From positions 1 through 10,947 of the forward strand of contig CALYBF010000043.1 in assembly GCA_944393755.1 (NCBI GenBank): a stretch of 10,947 nt of DNA, written 5' to 3'. The notes beneath the pieces were generated by a model, which searched no databases, was not told the origin of the DNA, and was given only the letters and a program-made list of their open reading frames with translations. This document shows positions 1 through 5,994 of the stretch, piece after piece. Position numbers and translations under genes: made by a program. The first letter of the stretch is position 1, and every line of letters starts with the position of its first letter. This DNA is from an uncultured Clostridia bacterium. Its GTDB lineage: Bacteria > Bacillota > Clostridia > TANB77 > CAG-508.

Positions 1-320
1 AATATTTGTGTTCCTTTTATTTTATATAATATATCTACTTCTAACACTTTATTATTTCTAGTTCTAAATTCTGTATTGCATAATTCTAATTCATCTGTTC
101 TTACAAAAAAATTATAATTTATATAGATAAATCTTACTGCTTCTTCTTTATCGAGCATTATTTCTTTAAAAATTTTGTCGTGTAATTTATCTATATATGT
201 TTTACTTTTCTTATTTTCTTCTTCAATCTTTTCTAAAATCTTTAATAATTCTTCTTTTCTATCTGGATCTTTTAAATACTTTTTTAATTTTTCATCTGTT
301 TTTTTATCCATTTGTAGCAT
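1..320 (-). CDS. Rpn/YhgA-like PD-(D/E)XK nuclease-type protein, N-terminal part only
   Basis: The reading frame is open from the ATG at 318-320 to the window edge (106 codons), so the C-terminal part is missing. A second in-frame ATG lies at 309-311. The strong AAGGAGG (324-330) is 3 nt from the first ATG and 12 nt from the second, so neither spacing is ideal and the start is uncertain. After a charged Lys/Glu-rich helical region (residues 1-45) comes HDKIFKEIM (47-55), then TEFRTRN and EVDILYKIK (94-102). These resemble the conserved core of the Rpn family (recombination-promoting nuclease / putative transposase YhgA-like), where the Asp of the 'xDIxYK' strand is a catalytic-type residue. 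In that family an E-x-Q type motif follows, which would lie outside the window. The family assignment is from motif recall. The role is unknown; Rpn proteins in E. coli are DNA endonucleases that stimulate recombination. Confidence 0.6.
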   Translation of the reverse strand, partial: MLQMDKKTDEKLKKYLKDPDRKEELLKILEKIEEENKKSKTYIDKLHDKIFKEIMLDKEEAVRFIYINYNFFVRTDELELCNTEFRTRNNKVLEVDILYKIKGTQI

Positions 321-331
321 ATACCTCCTTA

Positions 332-360
332 AAATTAATATATTTATATTTATTTGTCAA
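332..360 (-). promoter_or_regulatory. Putative promoter of the Rpn-like gene
   Basis: A perfect -35 TTGACA (complement of 355-360) is followed at 17 nt by TAATTT (332-337), which matches the -10 consensus only at positions 1, 2 and 6. It lies just upstream of the AAGGAGG. The -35 is convincing and the -10 is weak. Confidence 0.4.
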
Positions 361-627
361 TGTTTTTTATATGGTAAAATAGTTATAAAAAAACTAAAAA
401 CCTTTTCTTTTCTCTTTTTCTCTTTATTTTTTGAAGTTTTTCGAAATAAAAATTGATTAAAATTTATAATACAATGCAAAAACTGTTGACATATTATCAT
501 AATACTAATATTCCGTCAAGTATTTTTACAAAAAATTACAAAAAATCGTTCGGCAAAATTCGACAAAAGCCAAAAATTATGCTTATAAAAAGTTAGTTTT
601 TATTTTTTCCATTACATTTTTATCGGC
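361..627. other. AT-rich intergenic region, no gene seen
   Basis: No plausible gene is visible on either strand. Minor structure: tandem 10-mers TTACAAAAAA around 524-543, a related pair TCGGCAAAAT/TCGACAAAAG just after, and an all-AT inverted repeat ATAAAAA-gttag-TTTTTAT (585-603) that could act as a weak terminator in either direction. A TTGACA at 486-491 on the plus strand has no good -10 and no gene downstream. Confidence 0.5.
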
Positions 628-656
628 AGAGGGTGTCCTAAAATAGGACACCCTCT
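628..656 (-). terminator. Perfect 13-bp hairpin directly after leuS stop
   Basis: AGAGGGTGTCCTA (628-640) and TAGGACACCCTCT (644-656) are perfect complements around a 3-nt loop. The stem begins immediately after the leuS TAG (657-659). It is far more GC-rich than its surroundings. On the leuS strand the downstream sequence is GCCGATAAAAATG with no T tract, so it is not a textbook intrinsic terminator. It may act as a 3'-end stabiliser or as a terminator helped by factors. Confidence 0.5.
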
Positions 657-3098
657 CTATTTAACTACTATATTATATATTCTTCCTGGTACATAAATAT
701 CTTTTACAACATTGTTGTTTTCGTGTAATTTTATTACTCTTTCATCATTTTTTATGATATCTAGCATTTCTTTATCAGATATTTCTGTACTAACAGTAAC
801 ACAGAATTTTAACTTTCCATTTAATTGTACTGGAATATCTTTAGTTCCACCTGCTAATTCTTTTTGGGAAACCTTTGGCCAGTTTTCATTATAAACAAAA
901 CCTGTTTTACCTAATTTTTCCCACTCTTCTTCTGCAAAATGTGGTGCAAGTGGTGCAAGTAATATAATTAATGTATCTACTGTATCTTTTAAAACCTTTT
1001 TGTTTACATTTTCTTCTTTCATATAATCAGAAATTGCATTAGATAATTCCATACTTCTAGCAATAGCAGTATTAAACCTAAAATCTTCAATATTTTCTGT
1101 CATTAGTTTTATTGAATTACTTTTAATTCTTAGCAATTCTTTTTCTTTACTTCCAATTTCTTCGCTATCATTTGCATTTTTATAAACTTCATTAAAGTTT
1201 TGCACTAAATTTTCTACTCTTGTAAAATATTTAGACATTGCTTCAATACCTTTTTCATCCCAAGGACCACCTTGTTTATAATCAAAACCAAACATAATGT
1301 ACATCCTAAATACGTCTGAACCATATTTATCAATATACTCTTCTGGTGCTACTGTATTTCCTTTACTTTTACTCATTTTATTACCGTCTGGTCCTAGAAT
1401 CATACCTTGATGTACTAATCTTGTAAAAGGTTCATCAAAACTTAAATATCCTAAATCTCTTAAAGCTTTTGTCATAAATCTTGCATATATTAGGTGCATA
1501 GCTGCGTGTTCTTTTCCACCAACATATACATCTACAGGATCCATTTTATCTACTATTTCTTTATTAAATGCTTCTTTATCATTTTTAGCATCTGGATATC
1601 TTAAATAATACCAAGATGAACATACAAAAGTATCTAAAGTGTCCGCTTCTCTTGTAGCTTTTCCACCACATTTAGGACAAGTACAATTCATAAATTCTTT
1701 TGATTTTTTAAGTGGTGATTCTCCATCTGGTTTGAACTCTACATCATATGGTAATAATACTGGTAAATCTTCTTCTGGAACTGGTACTATTCCACATTTA
1801 TCACAATAGATAATTGGAATAGGCGCACCCCAATATCTTTGTCTTGATACTAACCAGTCTTTTAATCTATAATTAATAGTTTTCTTTCCTTTACCTTCTT
1901 TTTGTAAATCTTCTGTTATTTTAATTTTAGCATCTTCAGATGTTAAATCATTATATTTCCCACTATTTATTAAAATACCTTTTTCAGTAAATGGTAATTT
2001 TGTTTCTTCTTCATTTTTAGATTTTACAACTTCTTTTATTGGTAATTTATATTTACTAGCAAACTCATAGTCTCTTTCATCATGTGCTGGTACTGCCATA
2101 ACAGCTCCTGTTCCATAATCTTCTAGAACATAATCTGCTATCCAAATTGGAACTTTTTCTCCATTTATTGGGTTTATTGCATAACCACCTGTAAATACAC
2201 CTGTTTTTTCTTTATCTACTGCTAATCTTTCTATTTCACTTAATTTAGATGCTTTATCTATATAATCTTCTACATCTTTTTTATATTCATCAGTTGTTAT
2301 TTTTTGTACTAATTTACTTTCAGGTGCTAAAACAACATAAGTTACACCATTTAATGTATCTGGTCTTGTTGTAAATACTGTTATTTTTTCTCCAGATGTT
2401 GTTTCAAATATAATTTCACTACCTTCAGATTTTCCTATCCAGTTTGTTTGTACTTTTTTAGTTGACTCTGGCCAATCTAATTTGTCTAAGTCTTGTAATA
2501 ATTCTTCTGCATAATCTGTTATTTTGAAAAACCATTGTGCTAATTTTTTTCTTTTTATTTCAGAACCACATCTTTCACAAGTTCCATTTACTACTTGCTC
2601 ATTTGCTAAAACTGTTTTACAACTATCACACCAGTTAACAGGTGCTTCTTTTTTATACGCAAGCCCTGCTTTATATAATTTTAAGAATATCCATTGTGTC
2701 CATTTATAATAATTTGGCATACAAGTTTCTAGTGTATAGTCCCAGTCATAACTTGCACCCATTTCTTCTAATTGTTTTCTCATTGCTGATATATTTTTTA
2801 ACGTTGAATCTTCTGGGTGTATTCCTGTTTTTATAGCATAATTTTCTGCAGGAAGCCCAAATGCATCAAACCCCATTGGATGAAACACATTATATCCTTG
2901 CATTTTCTTGAATCTTGCAAAAGAATCTGCTGGTGCATAATTAAACCAATGACCTAGATGTAATTTTGCTCCAGAAGGATATGAAAACATTTCTAGACAA
3001 TATAATTTTTCTTTTTTACTGTTTTCATCAAATTTATATACATTATTTTCTTTCCATTTTTTTTGCCATTTTTCATCTACTTTTTTTGAATATTCCAT
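657..3098 (-). CDS. leuS: Leucyl-tRNA synthetase
   Basis: Cytoplasmic class Ia aminoacyl-tRNA synthetase that charges tRNA-Leu with leucine using ATP. The 813-residue length is normal for bacterial LeuRS. Visible signatures: HLGH at 47-50 (the HIGH motif), a Cys cluster CDSC...CERC at 157-177 and a second at 432-477 (zinc-binding type), and the CP1 editing domain with TTRPDT (243-248) and GTGAVMAVPAHDERD (329-343), whose Asp discriminates mischarged tRNA. Further on come WLVSRQRYWG (415-424), KMSKS at 574-578, and the anticodon-binding and C-terminal domains. TAGGAG lies 10 nt before the ATG. The gene is monocistronic, with a promoter about 40-65 nt upstream. The leader is too short for a T-box riboswitch, which many Bacillota synthetase genes carry. 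The stop is TAG. Confidence 0.98.
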   Translation of the reverse strand: MEYSKKVDEKWQKKWKENNVYKFDENSKKEKLYCLEMFSYPSGAKLHLGHWFNYAPADSFARFKKMQGYNVFHPMGFDAFGLPAENYAIKTGIHPEDSTLKNISAMRKQLEEMGASYDWDYTLETCMPNYYKWTQWIFLKLYKAGLAYKKEAPVNWCDSCKTVLANEQVVNGTCERCGSEIKRKKLAQWFFKITDYAEELLQDLDKLDWPESTKKVQTNWIGKSEGSEIIFETTSGEKITVFTTRPDTLNGVTYVVLAPESKLVQKITTDEYKKDVEDYIDKASKLSEIERLAVDKEKTGVFTGGYAINPINGEKVPIWIADYVLEDYGTGAVMAVPAHDERDYEFASKYKLPIKEVVKSKNEEETKLPFTEKGILINSGKYNDLTSEDAKIKITEDLQKEGKGKKTINYRLKDWLVSRQRYWGAPIPIIYCDKCGIVPVPEEDLPVLLPYDVEFKPDGESPLKKSKEFMNCTCPKCGGKATREADTLDTFVCSSWYYLRYPDAKNDKEAFNKEIVDKMDPVDVYVGGKEHAAMHLIYARFMTKALRDLGYLSFDEPFTRLVHQGMILGPDGNKMSKSKGNTVAPEEYIDKYGSDVFRMYIMFGFDYKQGGPWDEKGIEAMSKYFTRVENLVQNFNEVYKNANDSEEIGSKEKELLRIKSNSIKLMTENIEDFRFNTAIARSMELSNAISDYMKEENVNKKVLKDTVDTLIILLAPLAPHFAEEEWEKLGKTGFVYNENWPKVSQKELAGGTKDIPVQLNGKLKFCVTVSTEISDKEMLDIIKNDERVIKLHENNNVVKDIYVPGRIYNIVVK

Positions 3099-3134
3099 AA
3101 ATAGTCAACTCCTACTTTTAAATTTCTACGTATA

Positions 3135-3163
3135 TATTTATCACAAAACAACATTTTTGTCAA
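3135..3163 (-). promoter_or_regulatory. leuS promoter
   Basis: On the minus strand a perfect -35 TTGACA (3158-3163) is followed after 17 nt by TAAATA (3135-3140). TG sits one base before the -10, as in an extended -10 promoter. The predicted start lies some 30 nt before the leuS ATG, leaving no room for a T-box leader. Confidence 0.6.
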
Positions 3164-3211
3164 CAAGAATTTTAGCTTAAATAGGCTAGTTCCAAGCTCT
3201 AAAACAAATAT

Positions 3212-3310
3212 TATGGTATTTCATATTACTTGTTACTTATTATGGCTATTATAATATTAGCTTTAATAATTACATTAATTCTTAAAAATAGGAAAAGTAA
3301 AAATAAGTAA
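3212..3310 (+). pseudogene. C-terminal scrap of a second four-TM protein gene
   Basis: Read from TAT at 3212, this fragment encodes 32 residues beginning YGISYYLL and ending KSKNK before TAA. It matches the last 32 residues of the protein at 5161-5703 with six amino-acid changes. Upstream the frame hits TAA at 3200-3202 and there is no start codon or ribosome binding site, so it cannot be expressed as a protein. It is a remnant carried within the left direct repeat. Confidence 0.85.
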
Positions 3311-3315
3311 TTATA

Positions 3316-3359
3316 AAAAAACAACATATAAATATCAAATAAATTATATGTTGTTTTTT
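3316..3359. terminator. Bidirectional terminator, left repeat copy
   Basis: A 16-bp stem AAAAAACAACATATAA (3316-3331) / complement (3344-3359) has a 12-nt loop. The A-tract and T-tract lie within the ends of the stem, so it reads as an intrinsic terminator in both directions. On the minus strand it would end transcripts of the XRE gene. The stem and loop are identical to the copy at 5720-5763. Confidence 0.75.
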
Positions 3360-3419
3360 ATTTTATCTTTCTTCAAATTCATCTATAATATCTTTTTAAT
3401 TTTAAACTTTGATTTTCTC

Positions 3420-3808
3420 TTATTTTTTCCCTAGATGTTGAACTAATTTCTCAATTATATCTTTATCTTCTTTAGCTAAGCTTAGAATATTATCTATCAG
3501 TTTTTTGTCTTTATTTTGTATTCTATAATCAACTAAACCTTTAAAAATACAATTAACATCTACATCTAATATATTACAAATATCAACTATTGTGTGAACT
3601 ACCCATTGTCTAAAGCCAATGGGATTGCGGTTGCCTATATTTCAACACTCATACCTGATTTTCCAAGCTCTATTAAACTTACAAAATTAACAGAGTGGTC
3701 TAGTTTTTCTGCTAATTGCTCTTGTGTCATTCCTTTTGCTAATCTTAATGATTTTACATTATTTCCAATTGTTTGTAATAATTCTTGTTTTCTATTACTC
3801 TTTTTCAT
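3420..3808 (-). pseudogene. XRE-family HTH regulator, disrupted by a 47-bp insertion
   Basis: The ATG at 3806-3808 is preceded by AAAAGGAG at 9 nt. The first 56 residues form a Cro/C1-type helix-turn-helix: RLAKGMTQEQLAEKL (22-36), then VNFVSLIELGKSG (40-52) as the recognition-helix region. The frame then enters foreign sequence and stops at TAG (3635-3637), giving a 57-residue product. Removing 3593-3639 restores one continuous frame (E-TIVDICNILDVDVN...) to TAA at 3420-3422, for a 113-residue protein of normal XRE repressor size. The HTH core helices are intact but the end of the DNA-binding domain is lost. It is divergent from the membrane operon and separated from it by a palindrome, so it was probably that operon's regulator and autoregulated. 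Confidence 0.85.
3593..3639. mobile_element. 47-bp hairpin-bearing insertion, possibly an IS200/IS605-type end
   Basis: This segment interrupts an otherwise continuous XRE reading frame. G+C is 21 of 47, well above the surroundings. It contains CCCATTG (3602-3608) and CAATGGG (3617-3623), a 7-bp hairpin with an 8-nt loop. No clear target-site duplication is seen (one A is ambiguous at the junction). A subterminal hairpin without duplication fits IS200/IS605-family ends or a miniature derivative, but no transposase is present and the assignment is from general resemblance only. Confidence 0.45.
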
Positions 3809-3830
3809 AGTTTTTTACTCCTTTTGTGAT

Positions 3831-3859
3831 AGTATAACAGTGCTACTTGAATTTATTAA
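3831..3859 (-). promoter_or_regulatory. Promoter of the XRE regulator
   Basis: On the minus strand -35 TTAATA (3854-3859) and -10 TATACT (3831-3836) are 17 nt apart, with TG one base before the -10 (extended -10). The 17-bp palindrome at 3869-3885 lies 9 nt upstream of the -35. Confidence 0.65.
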
Positions 3860-3868
3860 CAGAATATT

Positions 3869-3885
3869 TAGTGAATTATTCACTA
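3869..3885. promoter_or_regulatory. Palindromic operator candidate between divergent promoters
   Basis: TAGTGAAT-T-ATTCACTA is a perfect 8-bp inverted repeat around one central base. It sits between the -35 boxes of the divergent promoters (5 nt from the plus-strand -35, 9 nt from the minus-strand -35). TACTTGAA occurs as a direct repeat on both sides (3844-3851 and 3888-3895). Size, symmetry and place fit an XRE-dimer operator; binding is inferred. Confidence 0.6.
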
Positions 3886-3890
3886 GTTAC

Positions 3891-3919
3891 TTGAAATAAT
3901 AAAATATTATTGGTAAAAT
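3891..3919 (+). promoter_or_regulatory. Strong promoter of the membrane protein operon
   Basis: TTGAAA (3891-3896), a 17-nt spacer and TAAAAT (3914-3919) each match the consensus at 5 of 6 positions, with TGG just before the -10 (extended -10). The predicted leader to the ATG at 4054 is about 125 nt. Confidence 0.75.
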
Positions 3920-3927
3920 GTTTTTAC

Positions 3928-3994
3928 AAAGATAGTAGAAAAATTTTGTTAGGAGGTGAAAATTTTAGATAAAATAAGCACATAACCTATCTTT
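3928..3994 (+). promoter_or_regulatory. Structured leader with an orphan Shine-Dalgarno
   Basis: A near-perfect AGGAGGT (3951-3957) has no usable start codon at proper distance: the overlapping GTG gives only nine codons, and the next ATG is 46 nt away. It lies in the 11-nt loop of an AAAATTTT/AAAATTTT hairpin (3940-3947, 3959-3966). This is enclosed by AAAGATAG (3928-3935) pairing with CTATCTTT (3987-3994). It may be a remnant of a lost gene or a leader element. Confidence 0.4.
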
Positions 3995-4053
3995 TCTATT
4001 TAATGAAATACAGAAAAAATATTATTTTTAAAATTTGGAAGGAGAAATTAAAA

Positions 4054-5136
4054 ATGGAAAAAGAAGTAGAAACAAACTCAAGTCAAAACAATACAGTTAA
4101 AAGCCCTATTTATAAAAAATGGTGGTTTATTGTAGGAATATTATTAATTATAGCAGTTATTGTTGGTATAATAGTAAATTCTGTAAATAGTAAAATTGAT
4201 TGGTCAGAAATTGAACTAGGAGAATATATCCCAAAACCAGATAAAACAAATGGTGAAATTACTACAAACACAAGTAGTTTAGCAATGATTGATATTAAAA
4301 AAATCTCTAAAAAAGAATATAAAGATTACGTCCAAAAATGTATTGATAGTGGATATACTTTAGATGTCGCAAATAAAAATTGGGATACTTCCTATTATGC
4401 ATTTAATAGCGAAGGTTATTCTCTTAGCATTACATATAGTGAATATAGTAAAGAAATGAGTATTACTTTAAGAACACCAGAAACAGATTCAATGAAAGAA
4501 ATTGAGTGGCCAACAACTGGTTTAGGAGCAATATTACCTGTACCAAAATCAAATTTAGGTGATATTTCTTGGAATAATAGTACAACTTTTATTGTTCATC
4601 TTGGAAATACAACAATTGATGATTTTAATGAATATGTAAAATCTTGTGAAGCTATAGGCTTTACTAATGATTATAGTAAAAGTGATGAATCTTTTACTGC
4701 ATATAATGAACAAGGATATAAATTACATTTAATGTATCTTGGTGCAAATGTAATTGAAATTTCATTAGAAGCACCTGAAGAAAATAATCAAGAACCTTCT
4801 TCTACCACTGAGCCTACTACTCCTGAAACTACTGAACCAGAACCAACTACAGACACTCCAGTAGCAAGTAATAGTGGTATGAGTGATGATTTTAAAGCTG
4901 CAATGGACTCTTACGAAAGTTTTATGAACGAATATATTGATTTTATGAAAAAATATAGTCAAAACCCTACTGACATGACATTAATATCACAGTATTCTTC
5001 AATGATGCAAAAATATGCAGAACAAGTAGAAGCATTTAATAACTGGAATTCTTCTGATATGACAACTGAAGAAGCCTCATACTATCTTGAAGTACAAACT
5101 AGAGTTAATCAAAAATTATTAGAAATAAATAGCTAG
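4054..5136 (+). CDS. Single-pass membrane protein with duplicated DUF6591-like domain
   Basis: Length is 360 residues from the ATG at 4054, which has AAGGAG at 9 nt. An in-frame ATG 51 nt upstream (4003) has no ribosome binding site and was not used. A short basic cytoplasmic tail is followed by one TM segment (about 23-43), then an outside region. This holds two tandem related domains, 50-142 and 151-242, each running 'GxxxPxPxxxxGxI/D...YxxxC...G(F/Y)T...AYN/AFN-xxGYxL...I.LxxPE'. A Thr/Pro/Glu-rich linker (243-275) leads to a helical C-terminal domain with SYESFMNEYIDFMKKY and a conserved-looking NPTDMTLISQY. The pattern recalls clostridial DUF6591 proteins (name from memory). Function is unknown, probably cell-surface. 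It is first in an operon with the four-TM gene 24 nt downstream, under the divergent XRE-linked promoter. Confidence 0.8.
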   Translation: MEKEVETNSSQNNTVKSPIYKKWWFIVGILLIIAVIVGIIVNSVNSKIDWSEIELGEYIPKPDKTNGEITTNTSSLAMIDIKKISKKEYKDYVQKCIDSGYTLDVANKNWDTSYYAFNSEGYSLSITYSEYSKEMSITLRTPETDSMKEIEWPTTGLGAILPVPKSNLGDISWNNSTTFIVHLGNTTIDDFNEYVKSCEAIGFTNDYSKSDESFTAYNEQGYKLHLMYLGANVIEISLEAPEENNQEPSSTTEPTTPETTEPEPTTDTPVASNSGMSDDFKAAMDSYESFMNEYIDFMKKYSQNPTDMTLISQYSSMMQKYAEQVEAFNNWNSSDMTTEEASYYLEVQTRVNQKLLEINS

Positions 5137-5160
5137 AAATAAAAATTTGGAGGTTTAACA

Positions 5161-5703
5161 ATGGAAAAAGAAAATAAATTAAAAATTATTTTAAAAAGTG
5201 TAATAGTAATTGCTTGTTTAATAGCATTAATTTGTTTAATATTACCTTACCAATCATCTATTGATGAATATAAAGAATATTTACAAGAAAACCCAGATAC
5301 AATGAACGTAAAAGAAGTAGATTTAACTAATGAAGATGCAATAAACATTTCTATACTTGAAAATTTTAAAGTATATTCATATGCTATGAATAATAGTAGT
5401 AACAATTCTTGGATGACTGTAGAAGCAACTATAAATTTTGTACTAACTATTATATTAATAGCTTCTATAATATTAATCATTTTATTTACTTTATTAAATA
5501 AAAAAATTGTAAGCATTATATTTAGTATATTACTATTAGGAAGTTCTCTACTTATGAATTATGATATTGTATCACGTGGAGTAATTCCTTCATCTAGATA
5601 TACTTATGGTATTTCATATTACTTGTTACCTATTATGGCTATTATAATGTTAGCTTCAATAATTACATTAATGGTTAAAAATAAAAAAAGTAAAAATAAG
5701 TAA
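5161..5703 (+). CDS. Four-TM membrane protein of unknown function
   Basis: The protein has 180 residues, and GGAGG lies 7 nt before the ATG. Predicted TM segments are about 8-29, 91-112, 115-134 and 150-172. The 60-residue stretch between TM1 and TM2 is polar, with NNSSNNSW, and is probably outside the cell. The tail is short and basic (KNKKSKNK). No known family is recognised. It is the second gene of an operon with the DUF6591-like protein, so the two probably act together at the membrane. Its last 32 codons and terminator recur, diverged, at 3212-3359. A strong bidirectional terminator follows the stop codon. Confidence 0.8.
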   Translation: MEKENKLKIILKSVIVIACLIALICLILPYQSSIDEYKEYLQENPDTMNVKEVDLTNEDAINISILENFKVYSYAMNNSSNNSWMTVEATINFVLTIILIASIILIILFTLLNKKIVSIIFSILLLGSSLLMNYDIVSRGVIPSSRYTYGISYYLLPIMAIIMLASIITLMVKNKKSKNK

Positions 5704-5788
5704 AAAATAAGTAATTATAAAAAAACAACATATAAATATCAAATAAATTATATGTTGTTTTTTATTTTATCTTTCTTCAATTTCATCT
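5604..5788 (+). repeat. Direct repeat, right copy
   Basis: This copy pairs with 3211-3384. Here it spans the functional 3' end of the four-TM gene, the terminator, and the final codons (DEIEER, stop) of the convergent minus-strand reading frame; the left copy reads DEFEER. It carries an 11-nt tandem unit absent from the left copy. It is embedded in two continuous genes, so it is the likely source of the left copy. Confidence 0.9.
5720..5763. terminator. Bidirectional terminator, right repeat copy
   Basis: A 16-bp stem (5720-5735 with 5748-5763) has a 12-nt loop, an A-tract on the left arm and a T-tract on the right. It serves the plus-strand operon ending at 5703 and the convergent minus-strand reading frame ending at 5767. 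Confidence 0.8.
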
Positions 5789-5994
5789 GTTTTAGACGGT
5801 ATTCTTTGTTTAGGTCTTAAGCCTGAATATACATCTTTAATATTATATCCCCTAATAATTCTCTTTTTTACTTTTCTATCTTTTTTCCTACGTGATTGTC
5901 TTAATTTTTCACATTGTCCAATTTCGTTATGTTCTATCAAATATTGTTCTAATTCATCTAATCTTTGTTCTAGTAATTCTCTTGGATTGATTTT
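5767..5994 (-). pseudogene. In-frame 75-codon extension of the ART-like gene behind its TAA
   Basis: Directly after the TAA (5995-5997) of the upstream gene, the same frame stays open for 75 codons to TAA at 5767-5769, right at the terminator. It begins KINPRELLEQRLDELEQYL and contains a very basic stretch QSRRKKDRKVKKR (about 33-45). There is no ATG or GTG, the only TTG (codon 19) has no ribosome binding site, and no start exists in the other frames. A single A-to-T change (AAA to TAA) would explain it, making the intact protein 441 residues. Readthrough, or a small gene with a non-standard start, is less likely. Confidence 0.65.

Larger units (their letters stand above)
3211..3384 (+). repeat. 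Direct repeat, left copy, flanking the XRE/membrane cassette
   Basis: This 174-nt segment aligns with 5604-5788 in the same orientation with 8 mismatches and one 11-nt gap (the right copy has an extra TAAAAAATAAG-like unit near the stop codon). It contains the tail of the four-TM protein gene, the shared bidirectional terminator, and the last codons of the minus-strand gene that sits to the right of the right copy. The similarity starts and ends abruptly. The repeats bracket about 2.2 kb holding the XRE gene and the two membrane protein genes. Confidence 0.9.

Noticed and set aside
175..456. Plus-strand frame rich in Phe/Leu/Ile opposite the Rpn-like gene
   Set aside because: It is the antisense of a Lys/Glu-rich coding frame and intergenic AT-rich DNA, with no ribosome binding site.
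486..515. Plus-strand promoter starting with TTGACA
   Set aside because: No acceptable -10 at 16-18 nt and no gene downstream; a small RNA cannot be excluded but is not supported.
3099..3210. T-box riboswitch upstream of leuS
   Set aside because: The predicted transcript leader is only some 30 nt and no specifier or antiterminator structure is visible.
3594..3899. Plus-strand 101-codon frame over the XRE gene
   Set aside because: It is antisense to the disrupted XRE gene; the minus strand shows clear HTH homology and a ribosome binding site.
4003..4053. Upstream in-frame ATG giving a 377-residue version of the DUF6591-like protein
   Set aside because: No ribosome binding site before 4003; the ATG at 4054 has AAGGAG at 9 nt, and the extra 17 residues are not similar to anything recognised.
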